Numbered from the stretch's first letter, positions 24,788 to 37,613 are shown. The stretch is DNA of 64,000 nucleotides from Sphingomonas aquatilis (GCF_014196115.1 NZ_JACIDB010000001.1:310001-374000), one strand, 5' to 3'. The notes: generated by a model from the sequence alone, not told the origin. A program made the numbers and translations.

Positions 24788-25582
24788 ATGCGCCAATATC
24801 TCGACCTCATGGACCGCGTGCTCACCAGCGGTGCCGAGCAGATGGACCGTACCGGCACCGGCACGCTCTCCGTCTTCGGCGCGCAGATGCGCTTCGACCT
24901 GCGCCAGGGCTTCCCCGTGCTCACCACCAAGAAGCTGCACCTGCGCTCGATCATCATCGAACTGCTGTGGTTCCTGCGCGGCGACACCAACGTGCGCTGG
25001 TTGCAGGAGCAGCGGGTGAGCATCTGGGACGAATGGGCGGACGAGGCGGGCGAGCTCGGCCCCGTCTACGGCAAGCAATGGCGCGACTGGGATGCGGGCG
25101 ACGGCCGCCACATCGATCAGATCGCCGAGCTGATTCAGCAGATCAAAACGCAGCCCGCCTCGCGTCGCCAGATCGTGTCGGCGTGGAATCCGGGCGAGCT
25201 GCATGCGATGGCGCTCGCGCCGTGCCATTGCCTGTTCCAGACGCATGTCGCGAACGGCCGGCTGTCGCTGCAACTCTACCAGCGCTCGGCCGACATCTTC
25301 CTCGGCGTGCCGTTCAACATCGCCAGCTATGCGCTGCTCACCCACATGCTCGCGCATCAATGCGGGCTGGAGGTCGGCGAGTTCATCTGGACCGGCGGCG
25401 ATTGCCACCTGTACACCAACCACCTCGATCAGGCGCGCCTGCAGCTGACCCGCCAGCCCGGCCCGCTGCCCCGCCTTGAAATCCGGCGCACGCCGCCAGG
25501 GATCGATCAGTACGAATACGAAGACTTCGTCCTGCACGATTACGCGGCGCAACCGCATATCAAGGCGGCCGTGTCGGTATGA
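24788..25582 (+). CDS. thyA: Thymidylate synthase
   Basis: ThyA methylates dUMP to dTMP using methylene-tetrahydrofolate. The 264-residue length equals that of the E. coli enzyme, and the catalytic Cys146 lies in LAPCHCLFQ. Other hallmarks are RTGTGT (21-26), SAWNPGEL, and [15 protein letters not shown]. The stop overlaps the folA start as ATGA (25579-25582), so the two genes are coupled, which suits their metabolic link: ThyA makes dihydrofolate and FolA recycles it. Confidence 0.97.
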   Translation: MRQYLDLMDRVLTSGAEQMDRTGTGTLSVFGAQMRFDLRQGFPVLTTKKLHLRSIIIELLWFLRGDTNVRWLQEQRVSIWDEWADEAGELGPVYGKQWRDWDAGDGRHIDQIAELIQQIKTQPASRRQIVSAWNPGELHAMALAPCHCLFQTHVANGRLSLQLYQRSADIFLGVPFNIASYALLTHMLAHQCGLEVGEFIWTGGDCHLYTNHLDQARLQLTRQPGPLPRLEIRRTPPGIDQYEYEDFVLHDYAAQPHIKAAVSV

Positions 25583-26058
25583 TCACCTTCCACCTCGCGC
25601 GCGCCGACAACGGCGTCATCGGCCGCGACGGGCAGCTCCCCTGGCGGCTGCCCGCCGATCTGAAGCGCTTCAAGGCGCAGACGATGGGCCGCGCGATGGT
25701 GATGGGGCGCAAGACGTTCGAAAGCTTCCCGTCGCCGCTCTCCGGCCGTCGCCACATCGTACTGACCCGCGATCCCGCTTGGACCGCCGAGGGCGCCGAG
25801 GTGGCCCACACCCCCGCCGCCGCGCTGGCGCTGGCGGGCGACGACGTCGCGGTGATCGGCGGCGCAGAGGTCTTCGCGCTGTTCCTCCCCCAGGCCGACC
25901 GCATCGAACTCACCGAAGTCCACGGCGACTATTTCGGCGACGCCACCGTCCCCCCGTTCCGGGGCTGGCGTGAGGTGGCCCGCGAGGATCACCCCGCCGG
26001 GGGCGACCGCCCCGCGTACAGCTTCGTGACGCTCGTCCGCCCCGACGCGGCGCACTGA
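25579..26058 (+). CDS. folA: Dihydrofolate reductase
   Basis: FolA reduces dihydrofolate to tetrahydrofolate with NADPH. The 159-residue protein has [22 protein letters not shown] (about 10-32, with the substrate-binding acidic Asp), [15 protein letters not shown], and VIGGAEVF with the Gly-Gly pair. It is translationally coupled to thyA by a 4-base overlap. Confidence 0.96.
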   Translation: MITFHLARADNGVIGRDGQLPWRLPADLKRFKAQTMGRAMVMGRKTFESFPSPLSGRRHIVLTRDPAWTAEGAEVAHTPAAALALAGDDVAVIGGAEVFALFLPQADRIELTEVHGDYFGDATVPPFRGWREVAREDHPAGGDRPAYSFVTLVRPDAAH

Positions 26059-26182
26059 AGGCACCGCCATCGCTTGACGCGGCGGCGATCCGTTTCCACT
26101 GGTAGCCGGTGGGTCATTCACGCGCTTCGTGCGTTGGGGGTGGCTGCCTCTTGCCTCGCTTCGAAAACGGTGCCCCGACCCG

Positions 26183-27187
26183 ATGACCGACATTCCCAAC
26201 ACCCAGCCTGACAGCCGCGAAACCACGATCCTCGACGCCCCCGACAAGATGGTCGGCGTCCGCGACCTGTTCGGCATCGACAGCGACATGGAAGTGCCGG
26301 CGTTCAGCGAGGCGGACGAACGCGTCCCCGATCTCGATCCCGCCTATGTCTTCGATCCCGACACGACGCTGGCGGTGCTGGCGGGCTTCGCCCACAACCG
26401 CCGCGTGATGGTGCAGGGCTATCACGGCACCGGCAAATCGAGCCACATCGAACAGGTCGCGGCGCGCCTCAACTGGCCGTGCATCCGCATCAACCTCGAC
26501 GCGCATATCAGCCGCATCGATCTGATCGGCCGCGACGCGATTGTGCTGAAGGACGGCCAGCAGATCACCGAATTCCGCGAAGGCCTGCTCCCCTGGGCGC
26601 TGCAGACGCCGACCGCGCTGGTCTTCGACGAATATGACGCCGGCCGCCCCGACGTGATGTTCGTCATCCAGCGCGTGCTGGAAACCGAAGGCAAGCTGAC
26701 GCTGCTCGACCAGAATCGCGTCATCCGCCCGAACAAATGGTTCCGCCTGTTCGCGACCGCCAACACCGTCGGCCTTGGCGACACGAGCGGCCTCTATCAC
26801 GGCACGCAGCAGATCAACCAGGGTCAGATGGACCGCTGGAACATCGTCGTCACGCTCAACTATCTGCCCGCCGCGACCGAGGCGCAGATCGTGCTCGCCA
26901 AGTCGGGCGAATACGACAAGCCCGAAGGCAAGAAGCAGGTGGATAACATGGTCCGCGTCGCCGATATGACGCGCAAGGGCTTCATCAACGGCGACATCTC
27001 GACCGTCATGAGCCCGCGCACCGTCATCACCTGGGCGCAGAACACGCTGATCTTCGGCGACGTCGGCTTCGCCTTCCGCCTGTCGTTCCTCAACAAGTGC
27101 GACGAGAACGAACGGCCGCTGGTGGCGGAATATTACCAGCGCGTCTTCGGCAAGGACCTGCCGGAGAGCGTGGTGGGGAAGGCTTGA
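26183..27187 (+). CDS. cobS: Cobaltochelatase subunit CobS
   Basis: CobS is the AAA+ ATPase subunit of the aerobic cobaltochelatase that inserts cobalt into hydrogenobyrinate diamide. The 334-residue protein has the Walker [10 protein letters not shown] (79-87), [14 protein letters not shown] as Walker B and [13 protein letters not shown] as sensor 1. Family hallmark blocks such as [11 protein letters not shown] are present. cobT follows directly. No CobN or other cobalamin gene is in the window, as in many alphaproteobacteria where cobST stands apart. The start at 26183 begins the conserved N-terminus. Confidence 0.95.
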   Translation: MTDIPNTQPDSRETTILDAPDKMVGVRDLFGIDSDMEVPAFSEADERVPDLDPAYVFDPDTTLAVLAGFAHNRRVMVQGYHGTGKSSHIEQVAARLNWPCIRINLDAHISRIDLIGRDAIVLKDGQQITEFREGLLPWALQTPTALVFDEYDAGRPDVMFVIQRVLETEGKLTLLDQNRVIRPNKWFRLFATANTVGLGDTSGLYHGTQQINQGQMDRWNIVVTLNYLPAATEAQIVLAKSGEYDKPEGKKQVDNMVRVADMTRKGFINGDISTVMSPRTVITWAQNTLIFGDVGFAFRLSFLNKCDENERPLVAEYYQRVFGKDLPESVVGKA

Positions 27188-27195
27188 CGGCCGGC

Positions 27196-29022
27196 GTGTC
27201 GAACGAAACCCCTCTCGACCAGTTCAAGGCGGTCCTGTCCGGCACCGCGCGGGCGATTGCTGAGGAGCCGGAGGTGGAGCTCGCCTTCACGGCCGATGCG
27301 CCGTCACAATCGGGCAAACATATCAAGATTCCGATGCCCGCGCGCGCGCTGCCGGCCGAGCAGGTGGCGGAGGCGCGTGGTTTCGCCGACGGGTTCGCGC
27401 TGCGGTTGAAGCATCACGATAGCGCGATGCACCTGCGCCACGCCCCCGCCGAGGCGGTGGCGCGTGCGGTGTTCGACGCGGTCGAGGGTGCGCGCGTCGA
27501 GGCGCTGGGCAGCCGCGGCTATGCGGGTATCGCCGACAATCTGCGCCATGCGCTCGACGTGCGGTTGCGCGCCGATCCGATCACCCGCGCCCGCACGCGC
27601 GAGGAGGTGCCGCTGTCGACCGCTTTGTCGCTGATGGTGCGCGAGGCGCTGACCGGCCAGCAGGCACCCGCCGCCGCCGCGCCCGGCCTGGCGCTGGTGC
27701 GCGACTGGATCGAGCAGCGCACCGATCTGTCCGGCCTCGCGCTCGCGCTCGACGACCAGCGCGCCTTCCAGTCCCTCGCGATGAAGATGCTCGCCGAGTT
27801 GGAGCTGATCGAGGGCGAGGTGAAGCCCGAGGAGGCGGACGACGGCGGGTCGGAGGACGAGGGCACCGACGATCAGCAGCAGGACGAAGGCGAGGACAGC
27901 GAGGACGAAGACGCCGGCCAGGGCGAAGGCCAGGTCGACGCGCGCGGCGAACAGCAGCAGTCGGACAGCGACGATAGCGAGGGCGAAGAGTTCGGCGAGG
28001 ACTCGATGGACGACCTCGACGGCGAGGCAGGCGAGGATGGCGACGACGGCACGCAGCCCGTCCGCCCCAACCGGCCGAGCGGCGACTATATGCCGCAGTT
28101 CGACTACAAGCCGTGGACGACGCAGTTCGACGAGGTGATCGCGGCGACCGATCTGTGCGACGCGGACGAACTGGCGCGGCTGCGCGGCTATCTCGACCAG
28201 CAACTGGCGCATCTGCAATCGGCGGTGTCGAAGCTCGCGAACCGGTTGCAGCGCCGCCTGATGGCGCAGCAGTCGCGCAGCTGGGATTTCGATCAGGACG
28301 AGGGCATGCTGGACGCCGCGCGGCTCGCCCGCGTCGTCGTCAACCCGACGCAGTCGCTGAGCTACAAGATCGAACGCGAGACCGACTTCCGCGACACCGT
28401 CGTCACGCTGCTGATCGACAATTCGGGCTCGATGCGCGGCCGCCCGATCGGCATCGCTGCGATCAGTGCCGACATCCTTGCACGCACGCTGGAGCGCTGC
28501 GGCGTGAAGACCGAGATCCTCGGCTTCACCACCCGCGCCTGGAAGGGCGGGCAGAGCCGCGAGACGTGGCTTGCTGCCGGTCGCCCGCCGCAGCCGGGCC
28601 GCCTCAACGACATCCGCCACATCGTATACAAGAAGGCCGACGAGCCGTGGCGGCGCGCGCGCAACAACCTCGGCCTGATGATGCGCGAGGGGCTGCTCAA
28701 GGAAAATATCGACGGTGAGGCGCTGCTGTGGGCGCACAACCGCCTGATCGCGCGACCAGAGGATCGCCGCATCCTGATGGTCATCAGCGACGGCGCGCCG
28801 GTCGACGATTCGACGCTCTCGGTCAATTCGGGCAGCTATCTCGAACGGCACCTGCGCCAGGTGATCGGCTGGATCGAGAGCAAAAGTCCGGTCGAACTCG
28901 TCGCGATCGGTATCGGGCACGACGTCACGCGCTATTACGCACGCGCCGTCACGATCATGGATGCCGAACAGCTGGGCGGCACGATCATCGAACAGCTCGC
29001 GGCGCTCTTCGATACGCCGTGA
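27196..29022 (+). CDS. cobT: Cobaltochelatase subunit CobT
   Basis: CobT partners CobS in the chelatase. The protein of about 608 residues has an N-terminal domain ([21 protein letters not shown]), a highly acidic linker (about 215-295, mostly Asp, Glu, Gly and Gln), and a C-terminal von Willebrand A domain with the metal motif DNSGSM at residues 408-413. The start is ambiguous: GTG 27196 (chosen because conserved sequence begins there) or TTG 27184, which overlaps the cobS stop. Either way cobS and cobT are co-transcribed. Confidence 0.93.
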   Translation: MSNETPLDQFKAVLSGTARAIAEEPEVELAFTADAPSQSGKHIKIPMPARALPAEQVAEARGFADGFALRLKHHDSAMHLRHAPAEAVARAVFDAVEGARVEALGSRGYAGIADNLRHALDVRLRADPITRARTREEVPLSTALSLMVREALTGQQAPAAAAPGLALVRDWIEQRTDLSGLALALDDQRAFQSLAMKMLAELELIEGEVKPEEADDGGSEDEGTDDQQQDEGEDSEDEDAGQGEGQVDARGEQQQSDSDDSEGEEFGEDSMDDLDGEAGEDGDDGTQPVRPNRPSGDYMPQFDYKPWTTQFDEVIAATDLCDADELARLRGYLDQQLAHLQSAVSKLANRLQRRLMAQQSRSWDFDQDEGMLDAARLARVVVNPTQSLSYKIERETDFRDTVVTLLIDNSGSMRGRPIGIAAISADILARTLERCGVKTEILGFTTRAWKGGQSRETWLAAGRPPQPGRLNDIRHIVYKKADEPWRRARNNLGLMMREGLLKENIDGEALLWAHNRLIARPEDRRILMVISDGAPVDDSTLSVNSGSYLERHLRQVIGWIESKSPVELVAIGIGHDVTRYYARAVTIMDAEQLGGTIIEQLAALFDTP

Positions 29023-29047
29023 GGATGGCCGGGGGGCGGACACATCG

Positions 29048-29080
29048 GCTCTGGATTGCATCGCTCCGCTCGCAATGACG
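29048..29080. repeat. Half-site of a CTGGATTGC / GCAATGACG repeat
   Basis: The sequence GCTCTGGATTGC, a short spacer, then CGCTCGCAATGACG matches one arm of the palindrome at 35253-35331 in style. It lies between cobT and the dipeptidase gene. Only one arm is present, so it is a repeat remnant. Confidence 0.5.
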
Positions 29081-29202
29081 ACTCCCTGCGATGCCTCCGG
29101 CCCTAGCACTCCCTTCGGCGTAGCGATTTCGGGTGGCTCATGCTCCGGCGATTGCCCATAGTCGGCTCCAGGGGGCGGACGATCCCCGCGGGAGACGGCG
29201 GC

Positions 29203-30420
29203 ATGCGCAAATGGCTGATCGGCGGCGGTGTGATCCTCGCGCTGGCACTCGCCGGCTTCTTCGGCATCGCGCCGGTATTGATCGACCGATCGATGAACCG
29301 CGTCATACCCGTGCCGATCCGCGTCACACCGCAGGCCCGCGCGCTGCACCGCACGCTCGCCATTGCCGACATGCACGCCGATACGTTGCTATGGCGCCGC
29401 GACCTGCTCGATCGCGCCTCGCGCGGTCAGGTCGACCTGCCGCGGTTGCAGGCGGGCAATGTCGCGCTTCAGGTGTTCTCGTCGGTCACCAAGACGCCCA
29501 AGCACCAGAATTACGACGCCAACGGCGCCGATACCGACAATATCACCTTGCTCACGATCGCGCAGATGCAGCCGCCGCGCACCTGGGGGTCGCTGCTGCA
29601 ACGCTCGCTATGGCATGCGGAGAAGCTGGACCGCGCCGCTGCGGCGTCGGGAGGACAACTGCGCCTGGTGCGCGCGCCCGCCGACGTCGACCGTCTGCTC
29701 GCCGATCGCAAGGCGTGGACGCAATGCTATGGCGACCATTGCCTCACCGCCGCGCCGGTCGGGGCGATGCTGTCGATCGAGGGGTTGCAGGACCTCGAAG
29801 GGCGGCTCGACAATCTCGATCGCCTGTATGCGGCGGGCTTTCGCATGGCGGGGATGGCGCATTTCTTCGACAATGACGTCGCGGGATCGATGCACGGCAT
29901 CGCCAAGGGCGGCCTGACGCCGTTCGGCCGACAGGTGATTGCGGCAATGGAAGCGAAGGGCATGATCGTCGACGTCGCGCATGCCAGCCACGCCGCGGTC
30001 GCCGACATCCTGCGCGTCGCCAGGCGCCCCGTCGTCTCCAGCCATGGCGGCGTGCAGGCGACTTGCCACGTCAACCGCAATCTGACCGACGCGGAGATCA
30101 AGGGCATCGCCGCGACCGGCGGGGTCGTCGGCATCGGCTATTGGGACGCGGCGGTCTGCGCGACCGATCCCGCCGCCGTCGCCCGCGCCATCGCGCATGT
30201 CCGCGACCTCGTCGGCGTCGACCACGTCGGCCTCGGCTCCGATTTCGATGGCGCGGTGACGACCGGGTTCGATACCAGCCAGCTCGTCGGGATCACGCAG
30301 GCTTTGCTCGATCGCGGCTTCACGCCGGATGATATCGCCAAGGTGATGGGTGGCAACGTGCTGCGGCTCCTGCGAAACGGTCTTGCGCCCGCTCTTGCTC
30401 CGGGGGCGCCACGGTCCTAG
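29203..30420 (+). CDS. Membrane-anchored M19 dipeptidase
   Basis: A 405-residue renal-dipeptidase family protein. It begins with a signal-anchor helix (WLIGGGVILALALAGFFG, about residues 4-22). The zinc motif is IADMHADTLLWRRDLL (His-x-Asp), followed by the bridging Glu in LSIEGLQDLEG, the His in VDVAHAS and SSHGGVQ, and the Asp in VGLGSDFDGAV. It should hydrolyse dipeptides in the periplasm. The ATG at 29203 was preferred because GGAGACGG precedes it. ribF begins 12 bases after its stop. Confidence 0.93.
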   Translation: MRKWLIGGGVILALALAGFFGIAPVLIDRSMNRVIPVPIRVTPQARALHRTLAIADMHADTLLWRRDLLDRASRGQVDLPRLQAGNVALQVFSSVTKTPKHQNYDANGADTDNITLLTIAQMQPPRTWGSLLQRSLWHAEKLDRAAAASGGQLRLVRAPADVDRLLADRKAWTQCYGDHCLTAAPVGAMLSIEGLQDLEGRLDNLDRLYAAGFRMAGMAHFFDNDVAGSMHGIAKGGLTPFGRQVIAAMEAKGMIVDVAHASHAAVADILRVARRPVVSSHGGVQATCHVNRNLTDAEIKGIAATGGVVGIGYWDAAVCATDPAAVARAIAHVRDLVGVDHVGLGSDFDGAVTTGFDTSQLVGITQALLDRGFTPDDIAKVMGGNVLRLLRNGLAPALAPGAPRS

Positions 30421-30432
30421 GGCGCGCATGAC

Positions 30433-31371
30433 ATGGAGCGGCTGGACGGCGGCTCGACGGTGCCGCCGCATCTGGCCGGGGGGATCGTCGCGCTCGGCAA
30501 TTTCGATGGCTTTCACCTCGGTCACCAGGCGGTGGTCGGGCAGGCGGTCGCGCGGGCCCGGGCCGAGGGGCGGCCGGCGCTGGTCGCGACCTTCGATCCG
30601 CACCCCGTCCGCCACTTCCGCCCCGACACGCCGCCCTTTCGCCTGACCACGCTCGACCAGCGCGAACGCCTGTTCGCGGCGGCGGGAGTGGATGCGATGG
30701 TCGTCTTCGCGTTCGACGCGGCCCTCGCGGCCTTGTCTGCTGAGGCCTTTGCCGAACGGCTGGCGGCGCGGTTGCAGGTGGCGGGCGTCGTCACCGGCGA
30801 GGATTTCACCTTCGGCCAGGGCAAGCGCGGCGACGTCGCGATGCTGGCGGCGCTCGGCACGGCCCATGGCTTTACCGCGGAAACGGTCGGTGCCGTGACG
30901 CTGGACGGGGAGACGGTGTCGTCCAGCCGCATCCGCGCGTTGCTGCGCGCCGGCGATCCGCGCGGGGCCGCACGCCTGCTCACCCGCCCGTTCGTGATCA
31001 AAGGCACCGTGCAGCACGGCGACAAGCTGGGCCGGACGATCGGCTATCCCACCGCCAATCTCGACTTGGGCAAATATCTCCGCCCCGCCTACGGCATCTA
31101 TGCCGTCACCGCGCGATTGCCCGACGGGCGACAGGTGCAGGGCGCTGCCAATCTCGGCATCCGCCCGACCTTCGATCCGCCCAAGGAATTGCTCGAACCC
31201 TATTTCTTCGACTTTTCCGGCGACCTGTACGGCCAGACGATCGAGGTCGCGCTGATCGACTATATCCGCCCCGAAGCGAAGTTCGACAGCCTCGACGCGC
31301 TCACCGCCCAGATGGAGGCGGATTGTGCCGAGGCACGGGCGCGGCTCTCCGCTGGGCCCCGAGCATTGTGA
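30433..31371 (+). CDS. ribF: Bifunctional riboflavin kinase / FAD synthetase
   Basis: RibF turns riboflavin into FMN and FAD. The 312-residue protein has an N-terminal nucleotidyltransferase domain (ALGNFDGFHLGHQAVV; then VVTGEDFTFGQGKRGD) and a C-terminal kinase domain starting at about 180 (GTVQHGDKLGRTIGYPTANL, then GAANLGIRPTFD). The spacing to the dipeptidase gene (12 bases) and to ileS (39 bases) suggests a transcript running on to ileS-lspA-bamF, an arrangement close to the classic ribF-ileS-lspA order. Confidence 0.95.
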   Translation: MERLDGGSTVPPHLAGGIVALGNFDGFHLGHQAVVGQAVARARAEGRPALVATFDPHPVRHFRPDTPPFRLTTLDQRERLFAAAGVDAMVVFAFDAALAALSAEAFAERLAARLQVAGVVTGEDFTFGQGKRGDVAMLAALGTAHGFTAETVGAVTLDGETVSSSRIRALLRAGDPRGAARLLTRPFVIKGTVQHGDKLGRTIGYPTANLDLGKYLRPAYGIYAVTARLPDGRQVQGAANLGIRPTFDPPKELLEPYFFDFSGDLYGQTIEVALIDYIRPEAKFDSLDALTAQMEADCAEARARLSAGPRAL

Positions 31372-31410
31372 ATGACACGTTCACACCTTGCCGCTAAGCC
31401 GTAACGACCT

Positions 31411-34192
<2,782 letters not shown>

Positions 34193-34200
<8 letters not shown>

Positions 34201-34702
34201 CCTGCCCGTCTCCGGCCTGGTCACCGCCGCGCTGCTCTTCGTCGCCGATCAGGCGTCGAAGTTTGCGATCACCGACGTGCTGCAACTCAACGATCTGACC
34301 GCCGAACGCTACGTCACGCCCTTCTTCAACCTGCGCTTCGTCGCCAACCACGGCATTTCGCTGGGGCTGCTCCACGCCGATACCAACACGATGCGCTGGG
34401 CGCTCGTCGCGATGACCGGTGCGATCGCCATTGCCGTGGCGATCTGGATGACGCGCGAACCGGCACGGCCCGACCGCATCGCTCTGGGCGCCATCCTGGG
34501 CGGCGCGCTGGGCAATATCGTTGACCGCGTGCGCTTCGGTTACGTCGTCGACTTCGCCGATCTGCACTTCGGCGATTGGCGGCCCTTCCTTGTCTTCAAC
34601 GTCGCGGATGCCGCGATCACCCTCGGCGTGCTGGTGCTGCTTGTCCGCGCGCTCCTGATGCGCGACAAGCGCGACATTCCCTCGGAGAATCCCCATGCGT
34701 AA
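34193..34702 (+). CDS. lspA: Lipoprotein signal peptidase
   Basis: LspA cleaves prolipoprotein signal peptides in the inner membrane. The 169-residue protein has four membrane helices and both catalytic aspartates: Asp111 in GNIVDRV and Asp139 in FNVADAAI. Other family residues are ADQASK near the N-terminus and FNLRFVANHGIS. It overlaps ileS upstream and the lipoprotein gene downstream, both through the identical 8-base string ATGCGTAA. Confidence 0.95.
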
Positions 34703-35111
34703 GTCAGTTCCGATTCTCGCCGGCCTCGCCTGCGTCGTTCTCCTCTCGGGCTGCGGCAAGCGCGGCTACGACCGTGCGCGTCCCGACGAATTCGCCGTCG
34801 CGCGTCAGGCGCCGCTGGTGATCCCGCCCGATTTCGCGCTTGTCCCGCCGCAGCCGGGCGCCGCCCGCCCGCAGGACAATCAGGCGACCGCGCAGACGCT
34901 CGACGCGCTGTTCGGCGGCAACACGGCACGCAGCGCCGCGGAGAATGGCGTCGTCAACCAGGCCGGCGGCGACGCGGCGGATGCCGGCATCCGTTCCGAG
35001 GTCGGTGACCCGCAGACCAACGTCGTCGACAAGGGCGCGACGACGCGCGACATCGTGGCCGCCCCCGAAGGCGACGGCCAGGACGCGCGCGCGGCGGCGA
35101 CCAAGAAGTAA
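34695..35111 (+). CDS. DUF3035 lipoprotein (BamF-like)
   Basis: A 138-residue lipoprotein with a signal peptide and lipobox LLSGC at about residue 20. The mature N-terminus carries RPDEFAVARQAPLVIPPDF, the DUF3035 signature. Alphaproteobacterial DUF3035 lipoproteins have been described as BamF, an accessory part of the outer-membrane beta-barrel assembly machine in Caulobacter; the BamF label here rests on that motif and on the lspA neighbour. The C-terminal half is low-complexity (Asp, Ala, Gly). It is translated from the ATG overlapping the lspA stop. Confidence 0.8.
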   Translation: MRKSVPILAGLACVVLLSGCGKRGYDRARPDEFAVARQAPLVIPPDFALVPPQPGAARPQDNQATAQTLDALFGGNTARSAAENGVVNQAGGDAADAGIRSEVGDPQTNVVDKGATTRDIVAAPEGDGQDARAAATKK

Positions 35112-35138
35112 CGCTTCCCCCGAGTCCGGGACACGCTG

Positions 35139-35167
35139 CCCGACCGTCGATAGAATCGACGGTCGGG
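35139..35167 (+). terminator. Strong hairpin terminator after the ribF-bamF operon
   Basis: The arms CCCGACCGTCGAT and ATCGACGGTCGGG (13 bases each, exact) flank a 3-base loop AGA. The hairpin sits 28 bases after the bamF stop. It lacks a long T-run (TAAGTCGTTTG follows), so termination may be partial or Rho-assisted. Confidence 0.75.
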
Positions 35168-35252
35168 TAAGTCGTTTGAAGGGCGGCCGGAGTCGCCGAC
35201 GCCGTCCTACATCTGGCCATTTCGCTATGGAGCGGGACGGCCTCAGATCAGT

Positions 35253-35331
35253 CCGTCATGGCAAACGCAGCGAAGCCATCCATAGCCGGACCAGGACGCC
35301 CTGAATCGCCGCGCTACGCTCGCGATGACGG
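35253..35331. repeat. REP-like palindrome (GTCATGGCAAACGCAGCGAAG type)
   Basis: CCGTCATGGCAAACGCAGCG at the left end and CGCTACGCTCGCGATGACGG at the right end are imperfect inverted arms of about 20-25 bases around a GC-rich middle. The half-site at 29048-29080 belongs to the same family. Such palindromes are common between genes in this group. Confidence 0.65.
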
Positions 35332-35407
35332 CTCAGTTTCGGCCGGACTTTACTCCGCCGTGGCGCGGAAAGACGAACCGGTCCGCCCGTTGACATGAGC
35401 CTATTGG

Positions 35408-35455
35408 AAACGATGGACCCCGAACGTTTCCGTTAAGGTGTTCATGGTGTCTATG
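35408..35455 (+). repeat. Conserved ~47-bp intergenic element, copy 1
   Basis: This element recurs in inverted orientation at 47350-47396. The best core (about 30 bases, 27 identical by eye) is ACCCCGA, one variable base, CGTTTCCGTT, one variable base, then AGGTGTTC. Both copies lie in gaps between convergent genes and point into the 3' end of the neighbouring opposite-strand gene. Its function is unknown. Confidence 0.6.
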
Positions 35456-35487
35456 CCGCCGCCGGGGAGGCAGCGGCACTCGCCCGG

Positions 35488-36702
35488 TCAGGCACGCGCC
35501 CGAAACGCGGCGAGCCCCCGGTCGAGGTCGGCGATCAGATCGTCCGGGTCTTCCAGCCCGATTTGCAGGCGGACCAGCGGCCCGGCATAGTCCCGTGGCG
35601 CCGCGGTGCGGATGCGCGCCGGATCCGCGGGGATGGCGAGGCTTTCGAACCCGCCCCAGCTATAGCCGATGCCGAAATGGTCGAGCGCGTCGATCAGCGC
35701 GGCCCGCGCCGCCTCGTTGCCGCCGTTGAGCACGAAGGAAAACAGCCCGCTCGATCCCTTGAAGTCGCGCACCCAATAGTCGTGGCCGGGGCAGGACGGC
35801 AGGGCAGGGTGGAGCACCTGCGCAACCTCGGGCCGGGTCGACAGCCATTGCGCGATGGCCAGCGCGCTCTTCTGATGCTGGGCGAGCCGGACCGCCATGG
35901 TGCGCAGGCCGCGGCTGCCGAGCCAGGCATCATCGGGCGACGTCACCTGCCCCAATTGATAACTGACGTCGCGCAGAGCCGCATAATGGCCGGGCGCGGC
36001 GGTCACCGACCCCAGCATGACGTCGCTATGCCCGACGACGTACTTCGTCGCGGCGAGGATGGTGAGGTCGATGCCCTTCTCGATCGCCGGGAAGAACAGC
36101 GGCGTCGCCCAGGTGTTGTCGAGCATGGTCGTCAGCCCGTGGCGCTTGGCGACGGCGACGATCGCGGGCAGGTCCTGCACCTCGAAGGTCAGGCTGCCCG
36201 GGCTTTCGAGGAAGATAGCCTTGGTGGCGGGGCCGATCAGCTGCTCGATCCCTGCACCGATCAGCGGATCGTAGAAGCGCGTGGTGACGCCGAACCGCTT
36301 CAACAGCTGCATCGCCTGTCCCCGCGTCGGGTCATAGGCGCTGTCGACCAGCAGCAGTTCGTCGCCCGGCGACAGGACGGACAGCAACGCCGCGGCGATC
36401 GCCGCGACGCCCGAAGGGTAGAGGAACGTCGCCTCCGCTCCTGGCTCGAGGCTCGTCAGCGCATCGGCGAGGCTCCATTGCGTCGGCGTACCGCGGCGGC
36501 CGTAATAGAGGCGGTGGTGCGTGTCGCCATGCCCATTGGCGCGCAGATCGGCGATGGTGTCGTAGAGGATGGTCGAAGCGCGCCAGACCGGCGGATTGAC
36601 GATCCCGGCGGTCCATTCGGGGCGGCGGCCCGCCTGGACGACGCGCGTGGCGTCGCCCAGGCGAGCTTCCGGGGAGGTTTCGTCGTCGGAGTTACGCGTC
36701 AA
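35488..36702 (-). CDS. metC: Cystathionine beta-lyase
   Basis: A 404-residue PLP enzyme of the cystathionine gamma/beta-lyase family. It shows YYGRRGTPTQWSL near the N-terminus, LYPSGVAAI, the cofactor Asp in TMLDNTWATP, and the PLP lysine in LAATKYVVGHSDVMLGS. Lacking the Tyr-Gly pattern of MetZ and having Trp-rich substrate residues (FGIGYSWGGFESL), it matches cystathionine beta-lyases, which form homocysteine. The start is TTG at 36702, overlapping the sseA stop, because no ATG or GTG follows within the conserved N-terminus. Confidence 0.9.
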   Translation of the reverse strand: MTRNSDDETSPEARLGDATRVVQAGRRPEWTAGIVNPPVWRASTILYDTIADLRANGHGDTHHRLYYGRRGTPTQWSLADALTSLEPGAEATFLYPSGVAAIAAALLSVLSPGDELLLVDSAYDPTRGQAMQLLKRFGVTTRFYDPLIGAGIEQLIGPATKAIFLESPGSLTFEVQDLPAIVAVAKRHGLTTMLDNTWATPLFFPAIEKGIDLTILAATKYVVGHSDVMLGSVTAAPGHYAALRDVSYQLGQVTSPDDAWLGSRGLRTMAVRLAQHQKSALAIAQWLSTRPEVAQVLHPALPSCPGHDYWVRDFKGSSGLFSFVLNGGNEAARAALIDALDHFGIGYSWGGFESLAIPADPARIRTAAPRDYAGPLVRLQIGLEDPDDLIADLDRGLAAFRARA

Positions 36703-37546
36703 CGGCTTCCTTGGCTCCCATGGCCTTGGGCGTCGAGCGATCCGCTCCCCATTCCGACCAGCTGCCGTCGTACAGCGCCGAATCCTTGCCCAGCAAGTGC
36801 AGACCGAATGCCAGCGTGGATGCGGTGATGCCCGAACCGCAGGTCAGCGTAATGGGTTTGTCCAGGTCGACGCCCGCACCCTCGAACGCGGCCCGCAGCG
36901 CGTCGCCCTGTTTCCAGGTGCCATCGGCGTTGAAGATGCCGGTGTACGGCAGGTTCTTCGATCCGGGGATATGGCCGGCGTGCGTCGCTGGGCGCGGATC
37001 GGGTTCCTCGCCGGTGAAGCGCGCCGCCGATCGGGCGTCGAGCACTTGTTCGGCCCGGCTGTCGACGTTCGCCTTCATCTGGTCGAGGTCGCGCACGGTC
37101 TTCTTGTCCGCCCAGACGGTGAAGTGGCGGTGGCGCAGCTGTTCCTTGCCGCTCGCCGTCTCACGCCCCTCGGCCTGCCATTTGGCGAGGCCGCCGTCGA
37201 GGATCGCGACATCATGGGCGCCGAACGTGCGCAACATCCACCATGCGCGCGCTGCGGTATGCCAGGGGGAATTGTCGTAGAGGACGATGCGGCTGCCATC
37301 GCCCAGCCCCAGGCTCTGCATGCGGCTGGCGAACTTTTCGGCGGAGGGCAGCATCATCGGCAGATTGCTGTCGGTATCGCGCAGCTCGCCGAGATTCATG
37401 AAAACGGCGCCGGGGATGTGCGCTGCTTCATATTCCGCTGCCGCATCGCGACCCAGCGCGGCGTCCACATAAGTGGCATCGACGATCCGCAGGTCGCTTG
37501 CGCCCATCTCTGCGGCCAGCCATTCGGTCGTCACCAACGCGTCCAT
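36692..37546 (-). CDS. sseA: 3-mercaptopyruvate sulfurtransferase
   Basis: A two-domain rhodanese of 284 residues. The first domain is catalytically silent (PWHTAARAWWMLR) and the second has the active-site Cys in LTCGSGITAS, the loop type of mercaptopyruvate sulfurtransferases rather than thiosulfate ones. The start at 37546 is preferred because GGAGAG lies 8 bases upstream; an in-frame ATG at 37564 overlaps that site. It overlaps metC by 11 bases, so sulfur-amino-acid handling genes are coupled here. Confidence 0.92.
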   Translation of the reverse strand: MDALVTTEWLAAEMGASDLRIVDATYVDAALGRDAAAEYEAAHIPGAVFMNLGELRDTDSNLPMMLPSAEKFASRMQSLGLGDGSRIVLYDNSPWHTAARAWWMLRTFGAHDVAILDGGLAKWQAEGRETASGKEQLRHRHFTVWADKKTVRDLDQMKANVDSRAEQVLDARSAARFTGEEPDPRPATHAGHIPGSKNLPYTGIFNADGTWKQGDALRAAFEGAGVDLDKPITLTCGSGITASTLAFGLHLLGKDSALYDGSWSEWGADRSTPKAMGAKEAVDA

Positions 37547-37613
37547 CACACTCTCTCCATTCACGTTTGCACGTTCACGTTCGGGCTACGCTGGGGAGGA
37601 GTGCCCGGCTGTC

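Larger units (their letters stand above)
35112..35487. other. Convergent spacer with terminator, palindrome and conserved element
   Basis: This 376-base region between the convergent bamF-like and metC genes has no protein gene I can support. It holds a strong hairpin (35139-35167), a long palindrome (35253-35331) and a conserved element (35408-35455). A tiny frame ATG 35395-TAA 35436 (MSLLETMDPERFR) overlaps the element but is probably fortuitous. Confidence 0.6.

Noticed and set aside
27304..29376. A 690-codon frame antisense to cobT
   Set aside because: No domain and shadow composition; cobT on the plus strand has a clear vWA domain.
35395..35436. A 13-codon leader peptide MSLLETMDPERFR within the conserved element
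   Set aside because: The second copy of the element has no matching start or stop in this frame, so conservation is probably at the DNA or RNA level.
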